A DNA stretch of 64,000 nucleotides, from contig NZ_VLNY01000001.1 in the NCBI RefSeq assembly GCF_008297975.1, positions 682,001-746,000 on the forward strand. The letters are read 5' to 3'. Below are positions 7,677-22,258 of this stretch, piece by piece. A program made the translations under genes and the position numbers. The stretch comes from Antrihabitans cavernicola (GTDB lineage Bacteria > Actinomycetota > Actinomycetes > Mycobacteriales > Mycobacteriaceae). Numbering within the stretch: position 1 is the stretch's first letter; the number at the start of each line of letters is the position of its first letter. A model generated the notes under the pieces. The model saw only the letters and a list, made by a program, of their open reading frames with translations. It was not told where the DNA came from and made no database searches.

Positions 7677-8024
7677 CGTTGGACCCTCATCTCATCTGTC
7701 GGATCGATGGCCGCCCGCGCTCTACCAAATGCGGGCTCCGCCGATTTCGATTTCTGAAATTAGCCCGTGATCTGTGTAGAAGTCTCGCTGAGAATTAAGT
7801 ATTAACGGTAGTAATGTGCCGGTGCTTGAGGCGAAACGTCGTTGTTACCAAATTCCGGCAATTAGCGCTCTACCTGCGACGATGCTGTGGCACAGCGCAC
7901 AGTGTCGAGGCTGGCGCATTTATCCCGAAGATGTGTAATGTCGCGAAATTCAATTGCTGCCCGAAATGCATTTCGCCCACATCGGCGAGGCCGGTGTGGG
8001 CGAAATAATAAAGCTGTCGGGTAT
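7677..8024. other. Intergenic region between the secreted protein gene and the gyr operon end
   Basis: 348 bp. It holds the promoter region of the glycine-zipper gene, an AT-rich stretch near 7780-7815, and the hairpin at 7970-8006 that ends the gyr operon. A 64-codon Cys-rich plus-strand frame (7814-8008) runs through the hairpin and has no ribosome site, so it is not called. Confidence 0.5.
7970..8006 (-). terminator. Hairpin ending the gyrB-gyrA-DUF3566 operon
   Basis: A perfect 12-bp stem, ATTTCGCCCACA / TGTGGGCGAAAT, with a 13-nt loop lies 18 bp beyond the DUF3566 stop. There is no long T-run. The AT ends of the stem suggest a Rho-independent or pause hairpin. Confidence 0.65.
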
Positions 8025-9448
8025 CTAGTCTGGATCGGCGAGGGTGACCTGCACGCCACCTACAAGGTCCGAGCATTGGTTGTAGATGAACGACCCGATA
8101 GTCGCCAACGCGGTGAACAACACGACATTGATGATGCCGATGACGGCGGCGTAGCCGAACACCTCACCACCGCTGACCAGTCCGCCGGAACCGCTCTCCG
8201 AGACGATGTCGGTGAAGGCGTTGTTCAACCGGTCCCACACACCCATACCGTCGAGGACCACGTACAGCAGCCCCACGGCAACCATCCACACGAAGAACAG
8301 TGCGACCGAAATGACCAGCGACACCTTGAGCGTCGACCACGGATCGATCTTGCGCACCTGAACGGTCGCCCGCAGCGGGGTCCCGTCCGCGGCAACCGCA
8401 GCCTGTGCACCCGTGGCTGCCACTGCTACCGGCACGGCCTTCTGCTGACCGCTGGCGGTGGGCTCCGGAAGTGGGTGGCGAACCTCGGACAGGTCCGGCA
8501 TGTCCTTCGCCAGCTCCGGGCGCGCGATGCTGCGTGTCGGCCCGTCGATGGCAGCCGACTTGCTCTTCGCCGCTTCCCGACGCGCATTCTTGGCAGCTTC
8601 GACGCCGGCGGCACCGGCCGCTGTCGTCACACCCGCGGTACCTTCGGCGACCCGTGGCGGACGCGCCGGTGGGCGGCCCGTGACGGGCGATTCGCCCGGA
8701 CGGTTCAGGTTGGACTGCGGCTCGTTCTGCGGCCCACGCTGCCACGGCGGTGCCTTCGCTGCCGGGTTGCCGTTCTTTCCAGCACCTGCCTCGGTGGGAG
8801 CAGGCTTGGCATCCGCGGGCCGGGTCGGACCACCGTTGGGCGGTGCGGGAGGCCTCCCACCCTGACCCTGTGGACCCTGACCTGTCGGAGCCTGGGGATG
8901 CTCAGCTCGACGCGGCGGCGAGTCGTGATGGGCGACCAAGTGGTCGTCACCTTCGACACGACGACCACTGGTGGTCGGGGGCTTGTTCACCGGCGGCTGA
9001 TTCGACGGCGGCTGATTCGTCGGTGCGGCCGCGGGCGGCTGGATCCGATTTGCCTGCGTCGGCGGCTGTGACGGTCCGGCCTGCTGGCTCGGCGCACCTT
9101 GCGGACGTGGAGCCTGCGGACCTTGCGGACGTTGTGACGCCGGCGATCGCTGCGGCAGCCCGGAGGCAGGCGGTACGACCGGACTCGCTTGCGTCGGTGC
9201 ACCACCGTTCTGCTGCGGCGGACGCGGTGCCGCGGGGTTCGTCTGCTGCACCGGCTGACCGGTTCGCGGCAACGGACGCGGCGGCAGCGGAGTCGACTGG
9301 CCGACGCGCTCCGTCACCCCGTCCGAGGTGCGTATCCGATCCGACTGCGACGACTGCTGTGTTGACGACGGCAGTGTCGACGACGGCTCGGTGGTCGGCC
9401 GTGGCGCACCCGAACCTCGGGCGTCGTCTTTCGGCTGATCAGGAGTGG

Positions 9449-9452
<4 letters not shown>
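8025..9452 (-). CDS. DUF3566 membrane protein with long Pro/Gln-rich N-terminus
   Basis: A 475-residue protein. Residues 1-330 are low-complexity and disordered, rich in Pro, Gln, Thr and Gly. The C-terminal 115 residues carry the DUF3566 domain: [36 protein letters not shown] is a first membrane hairpin, and [27 protein letters not shown] a second membrane segment. The GTG start overlaps the gyrA TGA (GTGA), so translation is coupled to gyrA. The same gene follows gyrA in other mycolata (the Rv0007 position in M. tuberculosis), where the function is unknown. Confidence 0.88.
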
Positions 9453-11968
<2,516 letters not shown>

Positions 11969-12020
11969 TTCAAGTCTCCTAATGCGGGCGCTGAGCGCAA
12001 CCGCCTACACGTCGAGGCTG

Positions 12021-14207
<2,187 letters not shown>

Positions 14208-14310
14208 CTAGTTACTCCTCCATCTTACTGGTACGAGTAGCCCACGGGACGCCTATGACACCCCTCAGATCGCCGTCAGTGGATTTTCGCGACATTTCGA
14301 AGGTGAAAGG

Positions 14311-15222
14311 CTACAGAGATTCCGCCCGAGAACCCGCCGGGACGAGATCGCCGATGAATTCGGCCGTCAATCTGGCCACGTCCGCGGGGTGCGACAACGG
14401 TGACCAGTGCCGAGCCGCAATGTCACGACGACGCAGATTCGACGCCCATTCGCCGGCGTCCTCGTAGACGATCGGCAGCACCGCACGATCACCGGTACCG
14501 ACGATCAACTGCACGGGGACATCGGTCGATCGTATGTCGGGGCTGCCCAGCCTGCCTCGAATGTTCGCTCGATAGAGCTTGAGGCAGGACACGATGTCCG
14601 ACGGCAGAGTTTCTGCGGTGTGGACCACACTCGGATCCATCCCGTCGAAGTACGACAGGAATTGTGCCCAGCGGGGCGCAAGCACCTTCAACACCGGAAC
14701 CGGAAGTCCGGGGACCTGGAACGCAACGGTGTACGCGGAGGCCACCAGCTGCCGCGCTGCCTTCGCGATGCCACTCGGGCTGCCACTGAACAGACGTCGC
14801 CGTGCCCACACCCCCAGCTGGTCGAGATTCGGGCCCGACACCGAGGTGAACGAAGCGATCCGATCCTCCGCGCGCGGGTCGACCACCGCTTCCCAACCGA
14901 CCACCGAACCCCAGTCGTGGGCCAGGACATGCACCCTGGCGTGGGGGCTGACGGCGTCGATCACCGCGAACAGATCCCCGGCCAACTCCTCGATGCGGTA
15001 CGCGTCGACGTCGTCGGGCACCGTGCTCGCACCCGCGCCACGATTGTCGAACCCGATGACGCGGAACCGGTCCGCCAACAGTGGTGCCACCCGATCCCAT
15101 AGATGGTGCGTATCCGGCCAGCCGTGCATCAGGATCAGAACAGGACCGTTCGGATTTCCGCGCTCGAACACCGCGACATCGATGTCACCGTTGGATACTG
15201 TCATGATTTCTTCGATTGCCAT
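14311..15222 (-). CDS. Alpha/beta hydrolase, EphD-like epoxide hydrolase domain
   Basis: A 303-residue alpha/beta hydrolase. HGWPDTHHLWD forms the oxyanion-hole loop and HDWGSVVGWE the nucleophile elbow with Asp103, as in epoxide hydrolases and haloalkane dehalogenases. A late His in HWSPLSHPADVARL is a fitting catalytic base. The sequence follows the N-terminal half of mycobacterial EphD (GFDNRGAGASTVP, ASFTSVSGPNLDQL, VPVQLIVGTGD) but lacks the short-chain dehydrogenase half. GAGGAG directly precedes ATG 15222. It is the last gene of a three-gene cassette, 9 bp behind the reductase, inserted between the DUF721 gene and gyrB. Confidence 0.85.
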   Translation of the reverse strand: MAIEEIMTVSNGDIDVAVFERGNPNGPVLILMHGWPDTHHLWDRVAPLLADRFRVIGFDNRGAGASTVPDDVDAYRIEELAGDLFAVIDAVSPHARVHVLAHDWGSVVGWEAVVDPRAEDRIASFTSVSGPNLDQLGVWARRRLFSGSPSGIAKAARQLVASAYTVAFQVPGLPVPVLKVLAPRWAQFLSYFDGMDPSVVHTAETLPSDIVSCLKLYRANIRGRLGSPDIRSTDVPVQLIVGTGDRAVLPIVYEDAGEWASNLRRRDIAARHWSPLSHPADVARLTAEFIGDLVPAGSRAESL

Positions 15223-15231
15223 CTTTACTCC

Positions 15232-16341
15232 TCACACATCCAAAACAAGTCTGCCGCCATCGGCGCGAGAAACACAGATCAGCATGTGATCGCGCTGTTC
15301 CGTTGGGGTGAGCCGAGATTCGCGATGATCCGGACTGCCTGCCAACACTCGAACCTTGCAGGTACCGCAAAATCCTTGCTGACACGAGTAGCCGATCCCC
15401 GGTACCCGTTCCTTGATCACCGACAGCGCCGAGACATCAGCAGGCACGTCCAGCACGACGCCACTGTTGACCAACTGAACTTGGAACGGCGTGCCGTCGA
15501 CCACCGGTGGGGCGCCGAAGCGTTCGAAATGCAGAGCGCTGGAACCAGTTTCACCAAAGCCAGCACGGACCATCGCCAACATCGCGGTCGGACCGCAGCA
15601 GTAGACCGAGCCATCGACCGGCGCGTCCTCGAGCAGATCAGCGACAGTGGGCAGACCGTTCGCGTCGTCCGTCAAGATGCAAACCCGATCCTGTTCCCAC
15701 GACTCGATCTCGTCGAGAAACGGCATGGAATCCCGCGAACGACCGGAATACACCAACCGCCAATCGATTCCGGACTCACGCGCCGCGCGCACCATGGCGA
15801 CGATCGGGGTGATGCCGATGCCGCCGGCAATGAACAAGGCAGGGCCGCCGCCGGTGTACGGGAAACCGTTGCGCGGTCCCCGAACGGTCACGACATCCCC
15901 CGGCGCCAAGGCGTGCATCTCGATCGACCCGCCGCCGCCATCCGGAATCCTCCGCACCGCAACGGTATACGTGTCGGTGAGCGTCGCGTCGCCACACAGT
16001 GAGTACTGCCGCCGCCGTCCGGACGGCAGGTGAAAGTCGAGGTGACTGCCCGGCTGCCACGACGGAACAGCTCCGCCGTCGGGTAATCCGAACGTCAACT
16101 CCACCACGTTCTCGTCGTGCGCAACCACTCGACGTTCGAGCAGAGCCATGGTCAGGGGATCGTCGGGGTGCCTGTTGCTCGTCGAATCATATTCCGTGCG
16201 TTCGATATACGAGATGTACGTACGCTCGAGCACCTTGCCGAGCATGGTCAACAATCGATCCGGCCTCGGCCTGCCACGCAAGTCCGACGGCGGTGCGTCG
16301 CTGGCACGATAGCGTGGCGTCCGGTGCACCGTCATCGTCAT
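15232..16341 (-). CDS. PDR/VanB-type flavin and [2Fe-2S] reductase
   Basis: A 369-residue electron-transfer protein. After a 65-residue N-terminal extension there is an FMN-binding domain (RQYSLCGD), a NAD(P)-binding domain (GGIGITPIVAMV, YCCGPTAML) and a C-terminal plant-type ferredoxin domain with Cys ligands in SCQQGFCGTCKV and a fourth in LICVSRA. This is the order of phthalate-dioxygenase-reductase-type enzymes that pass electrons from NAD(P)H to an oxygenase. The start overlaps the stop of the preceding di-iron protein gene by one base (TGATG), so the two are translationally coupled. The natural partner is that oxygenase-like protein. Confidence 0.88.
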   Translation of the reverse strand: MTMTVHRTPRYRASDAPPSDLRGRPRPDRLLTMLGKVLERTYISYIERTEYDSTSNRHPDDPLTMALLERRVVAHDENVVELTFGLPDGGAVPSWQPGSHLDFHLPSGRRRQYSLCGDATLTDTYTVAVRRIPDGGGGSIEMHALAPGDVVTVRGPRNGFPYTGGGPALFIAGGIGITPIVAMVRAARESGIDWRLVYSGRSRDSMPFLDEIESWEQDRVCILTDDANGLPTVADLLEDAPVDGSVYCCGPTAMLAMVRAGFGETGSSALHFERFGAPPVVDGTPFQVQLVNSGVVLDVPADVSALSVIKERVPGIGYSCQQGFCGTCKVRVLAGSPDHRESRLTPTEQRDHMLICVSRADGGRLVLDV

Positions 16342-17231
16342 CAGTGCGCGGCCGCGCGCGCCGCAGGCGAGCTCGCGAGATAGTGAATGGCTTGTTCTGT
16401 GGAGCCCTCTCGGCTCGGGTGATATCCCGGCAAAAAGTATGTCGACATGCGCTGCACTATTTCCACCGGACCCGGCAGGACACCTCGCTTGCTTGCCGCG
16501 AACAGATCCGACCAGTGCGGTTTACGTTCGCGACGGGGTCGATCCACCAGCTCCGGATCGTGTGACATCAAGAATCGGACGCCTCGAATCCAGAGCCACA
16601 CCAGAATCGGCGAGACCAGCAATTGGGTGCGGGCACGACGGAAGTAGCTGTCGTCGAAATGACACAGCACGTCGTACGCGACAGCGCGATGCTCCACCTC
16701 TTCGGCGCCGTGCCATCGCAACAGATCCAGCATGGTGGGGTCGACTCCCACGCGATCGAGCCCGTCGGCGTTGAGGACCCAGTCGCCGAGGAACGCCGTG
16801 ACATGTTCGACCGCGGCAATGATCGCCAGCCGCTCGATCAAGTAGTTCTGTTCACGGAGCTCGGTGATCGGACGCGGTCCCAGCAGCTTGCCGAAGATCC
16901 AATGCATCTGATCCGTGTACGGCTTCGCATCGATGCCGTGATTCTCGAGGTGCTCGAGAACCCCGGTGTGTGCCTCGGCATGCATCGCTTCCTGTCCGAT
17001 GAAGCCGATGACATCTTCGCGCAGCTTCTCGTCCGTGATCAGCGGCAATGCTTCCTTGAACGTCTCGACGAACCACTCTTCACCCGCCGGTAGCAGCATG
17101 TGCAGCACGTTGAAGACGTGCGTGCTGAACGGATCGGCGGGCACATAGGTGGTCGGCACGTTGGTCCAGTCGAACTCCACATGCCTGGCCTGCAACAACA
17201 GCTGTGACGAATCGATTGTCTGCGTTGACAT
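16341..17231 (-). CDS. COG3687 metal-dependent hydrolase, probable di-iron oxygenase
   Basis: A 296-residue all-helical protein of the family annotated as predicted metal-dependent hydrolase (PF10118/COG3687). Metal-ligand motifs are EE at 51-52, EAMHAEAH (E81, H84), VEHVT (E142, H143) and GAEEVEHRAVAYD (E178, H181). This is the Glu/His spacing of ferritin-like di-iron proteins rather than hydrolases. The family is often encoded next to a PDR-type reductase, as here, which suggests a di-iron hydroxylase or desaturase. It is the first gene of a cassette with its own promoter and a palindrome 20 bp upstream. The substrate is unknown; a fatty-acyl or terpenoid chain is a guess. Confidence 0.75.
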   Translation of the reverse strand: MSTQTIDSSQLLLQARHVEFDWTNVPTTYVPADPFSTHVFNVLHMLLPAGEEWFVETFKEALPLITDEKLREDVIGFIGQEAMHAEAHTGVLEHLENHGIDAKPYTDQMHWIFGKLLGPRPITELREQNYLIERLAIIAAVEHVTAFLGDWVLNADGLDRVGVDPTMLDLLRWHGAEEVEHRAVAYDVLCHFDDSYFRRARTQLLVSPILVWLWIRGVRFLMSHDPELVDRPRRERKPHWSDLFAASKRGVLPGPVEIVQRMSTYFLPGYHPSREGSTEQAIHYLASSPAARAAAH

Positions 17232-17249
17232 GAAACTTAATGTAACACC

Positions 17250-17273
17250 GAGTACACGGTACTTCTAGTACTC
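17250..17273. promoter_or_regulatory. Operator-like inverted repeat before the di-iron cassette
   Basis: GAGTAC-N12-GTACTC lies between the end of the DUF721 gene and the start of the di-iron gene. On the minus strand a TACATT hexamer about 10 bp from the ATG could be the -10 element. The site could bind a TetR- or GntR-type regulator not encoded next to it. Confidence 0.5.
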
Positions 17274-17274
17274 G

Positions 17275-17817
17275 CTAACCGTAGGTATCGCGGGGACCAC
17301 GTCCCTTGACGTGTCGCTCGCCCTTTCGCCAGCTAGGCGCGGTAGGACCGGTGATTCGTAACGATGTGACCACACCTTGGCCCACCGCGGCGATCACCTT
17401 GGCGAGTATCTGAGACTGCATCATCCGAAGCTGAGTCGCCCAGGCCGTCGACTCGGCCGCGATACTCAGAACCCCGTCACGCAGCGATGTCGGTTCGGCG
17501 TGCGCGGCGATGTCCTCGCCGACCACGTGGGTCCACCGACCGAACACCGTGCCCTCGGCGACCTTGGCGGACCACCCGCGTTGTTTGGCCAGCGATCCGG
17601 TGAGCGCACCGAAGGTCTGCGGATCGCGATCGTCCGGACCTGCTCCCGACCACCCACGGCGCCGGCCGAGCCGCGGCCGACCACCCGGCGTTCGGTTGGG
17701 GGATGCCCGGCCCTGTCCCACCGATTTGCCATTCGCCCGCGCAGCGGCGCGCGCCTCCTCGAGCGCGCGGCGCGCAAGATCGATGCCCTTCAGCTCGGGC
17801 TCTTTGTCTTCGCTCAT
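17275..17817 (-). CDS. DUF721 (DciA-like) family protein
   Basis: A 180-residue protein starting [22 protein letters not shown] basic, Gly/Arg-rich middle ([14 protein letters not shown]) is followed by the DUF721 core with [29 protein letters not shown] and [15 protein letters not shown]721 proteins include DciA, which loads or helps the replicative helicase in bacteria lacking DnaC. It occupies the Rv0004 position directly after recF, with 11 bp between the two genes. A role in replication initiation is likely from family and context. Confidence 0.88.
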   Translation of the reverse strand: MSEDKEPELKGIDLARRALEEARAAARANGKSVGQGRASPNRTPGGRPRLGRRRGWSGAGPDDRDPQTFGALTGSLAKQRGWSAKVAEGTVFGRWTHVVGEDIAAHAEPTSLRDGVLSIAAESTAWATQLRMMQSQILAKVIAAVGQGVVTSLRITGPTAPSWRKGERHVKGRGPRDTYG

Positions 17818-17828
17818 CGGTGGTGAAT

Positions 17829-19007
17829 CTACTCCGGCTGTGCGACAGGAACGACGCGAGAAATCCGGCCCTGTTCGGTGTCCACCATTTCGATGCCGAT
17901 TCGACGAGCCTCGAGTTCCGGCGGCACATCTTCTGCTACCGCAGCCGTGATCAGTACCTGCTCGGCACCGGCAGCGACCGACGCCAGTGCGGTGCGGCGA
18001 CGGCGATCCAGTTCCGCGAACACGTCGTCGAGCAACAACACCGGATCGGTGCCGTCCGAGCGCAACAATTCGAACGAGCCGAGGCGCAGCGACAGCGCGA
18101 AGGACCACGATTCACCATGACTGGCAAAACTTTTCGCAGGCTCGGTGCCGAGTATCAATTCCAGATCGTCGCGGTGCGGTCCGACCAGACAGACACCGCG
18201 ATCGATTTCCTTCTGCCTGACATTGGAAAGCTCTTGCAGGAAAACAGCTTCCAACACTTCCTGATCGTCGAGTGCCGGTGCGCGGGTGACATCGAGAAAC
18301 TCCGGCGGCAGCGAATCGCCGAGACTGGATTTGTAGCGCACACCCGCAGGCCGCGATTCCGGCGCGATGGAGCGGTAGGACTGAGCCACATGTGGCAGTA
18401 GGTCGTTGACCAATTTGAATCGCTCGGCCAACAACACCGATCCGTGTGCGGCGAGGTGTCCGTCCCACACGTCGAGCGTGCTCAGATCGGCTCGAGCGCG
18501 GTTCGCCGTTTTCAGCAGCGCGGAGCGCTGCCGCAGCACACGCTCGTAATCGCTACGCACAGCAGCCATTCGGGGTAACCGAGCGGTCAGCAGTTCATCG
18601 AGGAATCGCCGACGCTCGGACGGATCGCCGCGCACCAACGCCAGGTCTTCGGGTGCGAAAAGGACGGTGCGGAGGATGCCGAGGATCTCGCGGGGCCGTC
18701 GAGCAGGTGAGCGATTGATCCGCGCACGGTTGGCGACACCCTGATTCAGCTCGATGTCGACGGTCAGCTCTCGCCCGGAATTGACTACGGCAGCACCGAT
18801 TTGAGCCTTACTGCTGCCTATCCGCAACAACGGAGCCTCGGTGGACACCCGATGGGAACTCAGCGTCGACAAGTAGCCAAGCGCCTCGAGCAGGTTGGTC
18901 TTACCGTTGCCGTTCGCCCCGAGGAAGACGGTGCGTCCCGGTTCGAGATCGTGCGAAAACGTATCCCAGGAACGAAAATCTCGTAGCGACAGTGCGCGAA
19001 CGAACAC
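17829..19007 (-). CDS. recF: DNA replication and repair protein RecF
   Basis: A 392-residue SMC-like ATPase that loads RecA at gaps. The GTG start lies 11 bp after the dnaN stop. The Walker A motif is [18 protein letters not shown]; later come [29 protein letters not shown] and the Walker B-like [18 protein letters not shown]. The length is normal for actinobacteria. It is in an operon-like order with dnaN and the DUF721 gene. There is no gnd gene between dnaN and recF, unlike in some relatives. Confidence 0.97.
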   Translation of the reverse strand: MFVRALSLRDFRSWDTFSHDLEPGRTVFLGANGNGKTNLLEALGYLSTLSSHRVSTEAPLLRIGSSKAQIGAAVVNSGRELTVDIELNQGVANRARINRSPARRPREILGILRTVLFAPEDLALVRGDPSERRRFLDELLTARLPRMAAVRSDYERVLRQRSALLKTANRARADLSTLDVWDGHLAAHGSVLLAERFKLVNDLLPHVAQSYRSIAPESRPAGVRYKSSLGDSLPPEFLDVTRAPALDDQEVLEAVFLQELSNVRQKEIDRGVCLVGPHRDDLELILGTEPAKSFASHGESWSFALSLRLGSFELLRSDGTDPVLLLDDVFAELDRRRRTALASVAAGAEQVLITAAVAEDVPPELEARRIGIEMVDTEQGRISRVVPVAQPE

Positions 19008-19018
19008 GTATCCGCCGG

Positions 19019-20203
19019 TCAGCCCGGCAGCCGGACCGGCATCAGGAGGTAGGTGTAGCTGCTGTCCGGCGCCGGGAAGTTACCCGATGCGTCGGCCACC
19101 AATTCTTCGTCGCCTGCCGGTCGCAGCACGGCAGGCCGGCTCGGTGTTGTGAAGCCGAACGACACACGGTCGCTGTGCAGCGATCCGAGACCTTCGGTCA
19201 GATAGCCGGGGTTGAAGGCGATGGTCATCTGCTCGCCCTGGAAGTCCGCCTCCAGCGCCTCTTCAGCCCGGCCTGCGTCGTCGCCGCCGGCGGACAACAA
19301 CAAACCCTCCGAGGAGAATTCGAGCCGCACCTGGGCGCCGCGCTCGGCGACAAGGGCGACACGCTTGATGGCCTCGACGAGCGGTGCGACCGCGATGGTC
19401 GCCATCGAGGTGTGCTCCTTGGGCAGCAGCTGCCGGAACTTCGGGAACTCGGCGTCGAGCAGGCGGGTTGTGGTGCGACGACCACCGCTGACGATGCCCA
19501 ACAATCCCTCGGACCCCACCGACGAACCCGAACCGAGAGACAACTCGACCAACGAATCGGACGGTCCTGCAAGAGTTTTCGCAGATTCGGACAGCGTCTT
19601 CGCCGGAATCAACACGGCGGTGTTGGTATCGGTCTTCGCAGGCTCCCAATCGAGGTACCGCACGGCGAGACGGAAGCGGTCGGTGGCGGCGAGCACCACG
19701 TGCGGGCCCTCGATCTCGACCCGGATGCCGGTGAGCATCGGCAGCGTGTCGTCCTTGCCTGCTGCTACGGCAACCTGACCGATCGCTTCGGCGAACGTGT
19801 CGACCGACACCGAGCCGGTGTGCTGCGGCAGCGTCGGCAACTGCGGGTAGTCCTCGACCGGCATGGTGGGCAACGAGAACTTCGCACTACCGCAGGTGAT
19901 CAACACCCGGGTGCCGTCGACGCTCACGTCGACGGGCTTGGCAGGCAGCGATTTCGTGATGTCGGCCAGTAGGCGACCGGACACCAAGACCTGGCCATGA
20001 CCGGCGACCTCGGCGGAAACGCGGACCTGTGCCGAAACTTCGTAGTCGAAGCCGGAGACCGTCAAGCCGTCGTCGTCGGCTGCAAGGAGCACACCGCCGA
20101 GCACCGGGACAGGCGGCCGTGACGGCAGGCTGCGAGCTACCCATGCCACCGAATCCGAAAAGTCTTCTCGAGCGACCCGAAACTTCATACTTGCAAGCTC
20201 CAT
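19019..20203 (-). CDS. dnaN: DNA polymerase III sliding clamp (beta subunit)
   Basis: A 394-residue three-domain clamp. Visible blocks are [35 protein letters not shown]-type strands, [44 protein letters not shown] and the C-terminal [10 protein letters not shown]. The ATG at 20203 gives [15 protein letters not shown]; an ATG at 20188 is an alternative with a GGAG before it. The clamp tethers the replicase and binds DciA/helicase partners. The gene is separated from dnaA by 483 bp containing origin elements and the dnaA terminator. Confidence 0.98.
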   Translation of the reverse strand: MELASMKFRVAREDFSDSVAWVARSLPSRPPVPVLGGVLLAADDDGLTVSGFDYEVSAQVRVSAEVAGHGQVLVSGRLLADITKSLPAKPVDVSVDGTRVLITCGSAKFSLPTMPVEDYPQLPTLPQHTGSVSVDTFAEAIGQVAVAAGKDDTLPMLTGIRVEIEGPHVVLAATDRFRLAVRYLDWEPAKTDTNTAVLIPAKTLSESAKTLAGPSDSLVELSLGSGSSVGSEGLLGIVSGGRRTTTRLLDAEFPKFRQLLPKEHTSMATIAVAPLVEAIKRVALVAERGAQVRLEFSSEGLLLSAGGDDAGRAEEALEADFQGEQMTIAFNPGYLTEGLGSLHSDRVSFGFTTPSRPAVLRPAGDEELVADASGNFPAPDSSYTYLLMPVRLPG

Positions 20204-20686
20204 CGCCCCGGCAGTTCCCTTCGGTCAGTTGAATGCTCGATAAGTCTTCCGCCGCAGTCTGACATGGCAGACCCACACGGTATGCCCTCGCCCCCGAACT
20301 TGAAAGCCGAACTTGCAACAAGCGCAACGACGGCGGCCGACCCGAAAGTGCCATGTGGACCGATCCGTCCCCAGCCCCTGTTTCAAAGAGAGTTCTATAA
20401 GGGAGAGAACTGAAGAAGTATTAGGTCCTGTGGAATCTGTGGAGCGTTTCGATACCTGCTGGTTACCTGGCGTGGCGAAATGTGTATGAATTCGGGACGA
20501 ACTCGAGGACCGATCGCGGCGGGTGTGCACCGAACAGAGTTGTCGACATTTGTTCTTCCCTCCGTCCACAGTCTGTCCGGGTTATTCACACAGTTATCCA
20601 CAGGTGTGAGTATCGCGAAAAGATTACAAAAATAGGCTGCGAACCCGTCGAGATGTGGGTTCGCAGCCTGTGTGAACGCAGGGGAA
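20204..20686. other. dnaA-dnaN intergenic region, probable oriC
   Basis: 483 bp with DnaA boxes TTATTCACA (20582-20590) and TTATCCACA (20594-20602), only 3 bp apart. Weaker box-like sequences (TGTGGAATC, TGTGGAGCG, CGTCCACAG) lie near 20429-20445 and 20563-20571. There is an AT-richer patch around 20388-20425 and the dnaA terminator at the dnaA end. Actinobacterial origins normally lie here. The exact unwinding element cannot be defined by eye. Confidence 0.7.
20626..20669 (-). terminator. Intrinsic terminator of dnaA
   Basis: A perfect 13-bp stem, AGGCTGCGAACCC / GGGTTCGCAGCCT, has a 10-nt loop. On the minus strand it is followed by ATTTTTGT. It starts 18 bp after the dnaA stop. Confidence 0.85.
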
Positions 20687-22258
20687 CTAGCGCTTGGATC
20701 GTTGTTTGATGCGCGCGGTGAGTTCTTGGACTTGGTCGTAGACCTTGCGACGTTCGGTCATTTCTTTGCGGATCTTCTTGTCGGCATACATCACCGTCGT
20801 GTGATCGCGGCCGAATGTCTGTCCGATCTTCGGTAGCGACAGGTCGGTCAGCTCACGACACAGATACATGGCGATCTGCCTGGCCTGGGCGAGCGGCCGT
20901 GCCTTACCGGGCCCGCACAGTTCGTCGATGGAGGTGTTGAAGTACTCGGCGGTCACCGCCATGATCGTTGCCGCGTTGATCTCGAGGGTCGCGGAATCGG
21001 GCATCAAATCACGCAACACCACCTCCGCGAGGGTGAGGTCGAGTGCCTGACCGTTCAACGATGCAAAGGCCGTCACTCGAATCAACGCACCCTCGAGCTC
21101 GCGGATGTTGCGTTCGATTCGGCTGGCGATCAGCTCGAGGACGTCGTGCGGAACGTCGAGTCGATCCATTCGTGCCTTCTTGCGCAGAATGGCGATTCGA
21201 GTTTCGAGTTCCGGCGGCTGCACATCGGTGATCAGGCCCCACTCGAACCGCGTACGGAGACGCTCCTCGAGGGTTGCCAGTTGCTTGGGCGGCCGATCGG
21301 ACGACACGACGATCTGCTTGTTCGCGTTGTGCAAGGTGTTGAAGGTATGGAAGAACTCTTCCTGGATACCTTCCTTGCCTTCGATGAACTGGATGTCGTC
21401 GACCAACAGCACGTCGGTTTCGCGGTAGCGGCGCTTGAACGCCACTTTGCGGTCGTCGCGGAGGCTGTTGATGAAGTCGTTGGTGAATTCTTCGGTCGAC
21501 ACGTACTTCACTCGCATGCCGGGAAACAGGCGTTGAGCGTAGTGACCTGCCGCATGCAGCAGATGTGTTTTTCCGAGGCCGGATGCTCCCCAGACGAACA
21601 GCGGGTTGTAGGCGCGAGCCGGCGCTTCGGCGATCGCGACGGCAGCGGCATGAGCGAAACGATTGGACGCACCGATGACGAAAGTGTCGAACGTGTACTT
21701 CGAGTTGAGACTGTTCGCGGATGCGGGCGTCGCCGGCGCATCCGGAGGGCGGGTGAAGTACGACGGCCACGAATTCTGGACGCTGGCGATGGCCTCGCGC
21801 TCGTCGTCCACCTCGTCGAAAGCGGACCCGTTGTCACCACTGGTGAGCCGGCGGCGACGGAAGTCTGTTTCTCCCGGCGGATCGTCGTCGTCGAGTGTGG
21901 TTCGTTGATGCAAGTCGACGACGTTGTCGTCGGTGAACGAATGTTCTTCCACAGCAGTTTCGCCCGGCTCGGCAGGCACAGCGATGCGCACACCGAGACC
22001 TTCGACCTGTTCACCGAGATGGCGACCGATAGAGCGCAATATCGGTTCGCGAAGATCGCGTTCGATGGCTTCCTGAGCGAGTGACGACGGCACCGACAAC
22101 AGCGCGAAGCCCTGCGCGAGGGTAAGGGGTTTGACGAGACCGAGCCAAGCTTTCTGCGCGCCGGTCAGCGGGGGGACGGATCCGTCTGCCGTGCCTTGAA
22201 TCAGTTCGGTGACGACCTCTGGCCATACGCGGGCAAGCGCATTCGGATCGTCGTCCAA
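20687..22258 (-). CDS. dnaA: Chromosomal replication initiator DnaA
   Basis: A 523-residue initiator. A TTG start at 22258, preceded by GGAGG with 7-nt spacing, is preferred; it gives [16 protein letters not shown], the typical actinobacterial N-terminus. Domain I is followed by a Glu/Asp-rich linker, the AAA+ domain (Walker [14 protein letters not shown], Walker [16 protein letters not shown]) and the domain IV DNA-binding signature [15 protein letters not shown]. DnaA binds boxes near both ends of the gene. A TTATCCACA at 22342-22350 in the promoter region suggests autoregulation. Confidence 0.98.
   Translation of the reverse strand: MDDDPNALARVWPEVVTELIQGTADGSVPPLTGAQKAWLGLVKPLTLAQGFALLSVPSSLAQEAIERDLREPILRSIGRHLGEQVEGLGVRIAVPAEPGETAVEEHSFTDDNVVDLHQRTTLDDDDPPGETDFRRRRLTSGDNGSAFDEVDDEREAIASVQNSWPSYFTRPPDAPATPASANSLNSKYTFDTFVIGASNRFAHAAAVAIAEAPARAYNPLFVWGASGLGKTHLLHAAGHYAQRLFPGMRVKYVSTEEFTNDFINSLRDDRKVAFKRRYRETDVLLVDDIQFIEGKEGIQEEFFHTFNTLHNANKQIVVSSDRPPKQLATLEERLRTRFEWGLITDVQPPELETRIAILRKKARMDRLDVPHDVLELIASRIERNIRELEGALIRVTAFASLNGQALDLTLAEVVLRDLMPDSATLEINAATIMAVTAEYFNTSIDELCGPGKARPLAQARQIAMYLCRELTDLSLPKIGQTFGRDHTTVMYADKKIRKEMTERRKVYDQVQELTARIKQRSKR

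Noticed and set aside
7814-8008. A 64-codon Cys-rich plus-strand frame
   Set aside because: It runs through the gyr-operon terminator hairpin and lacks a ribosome site.
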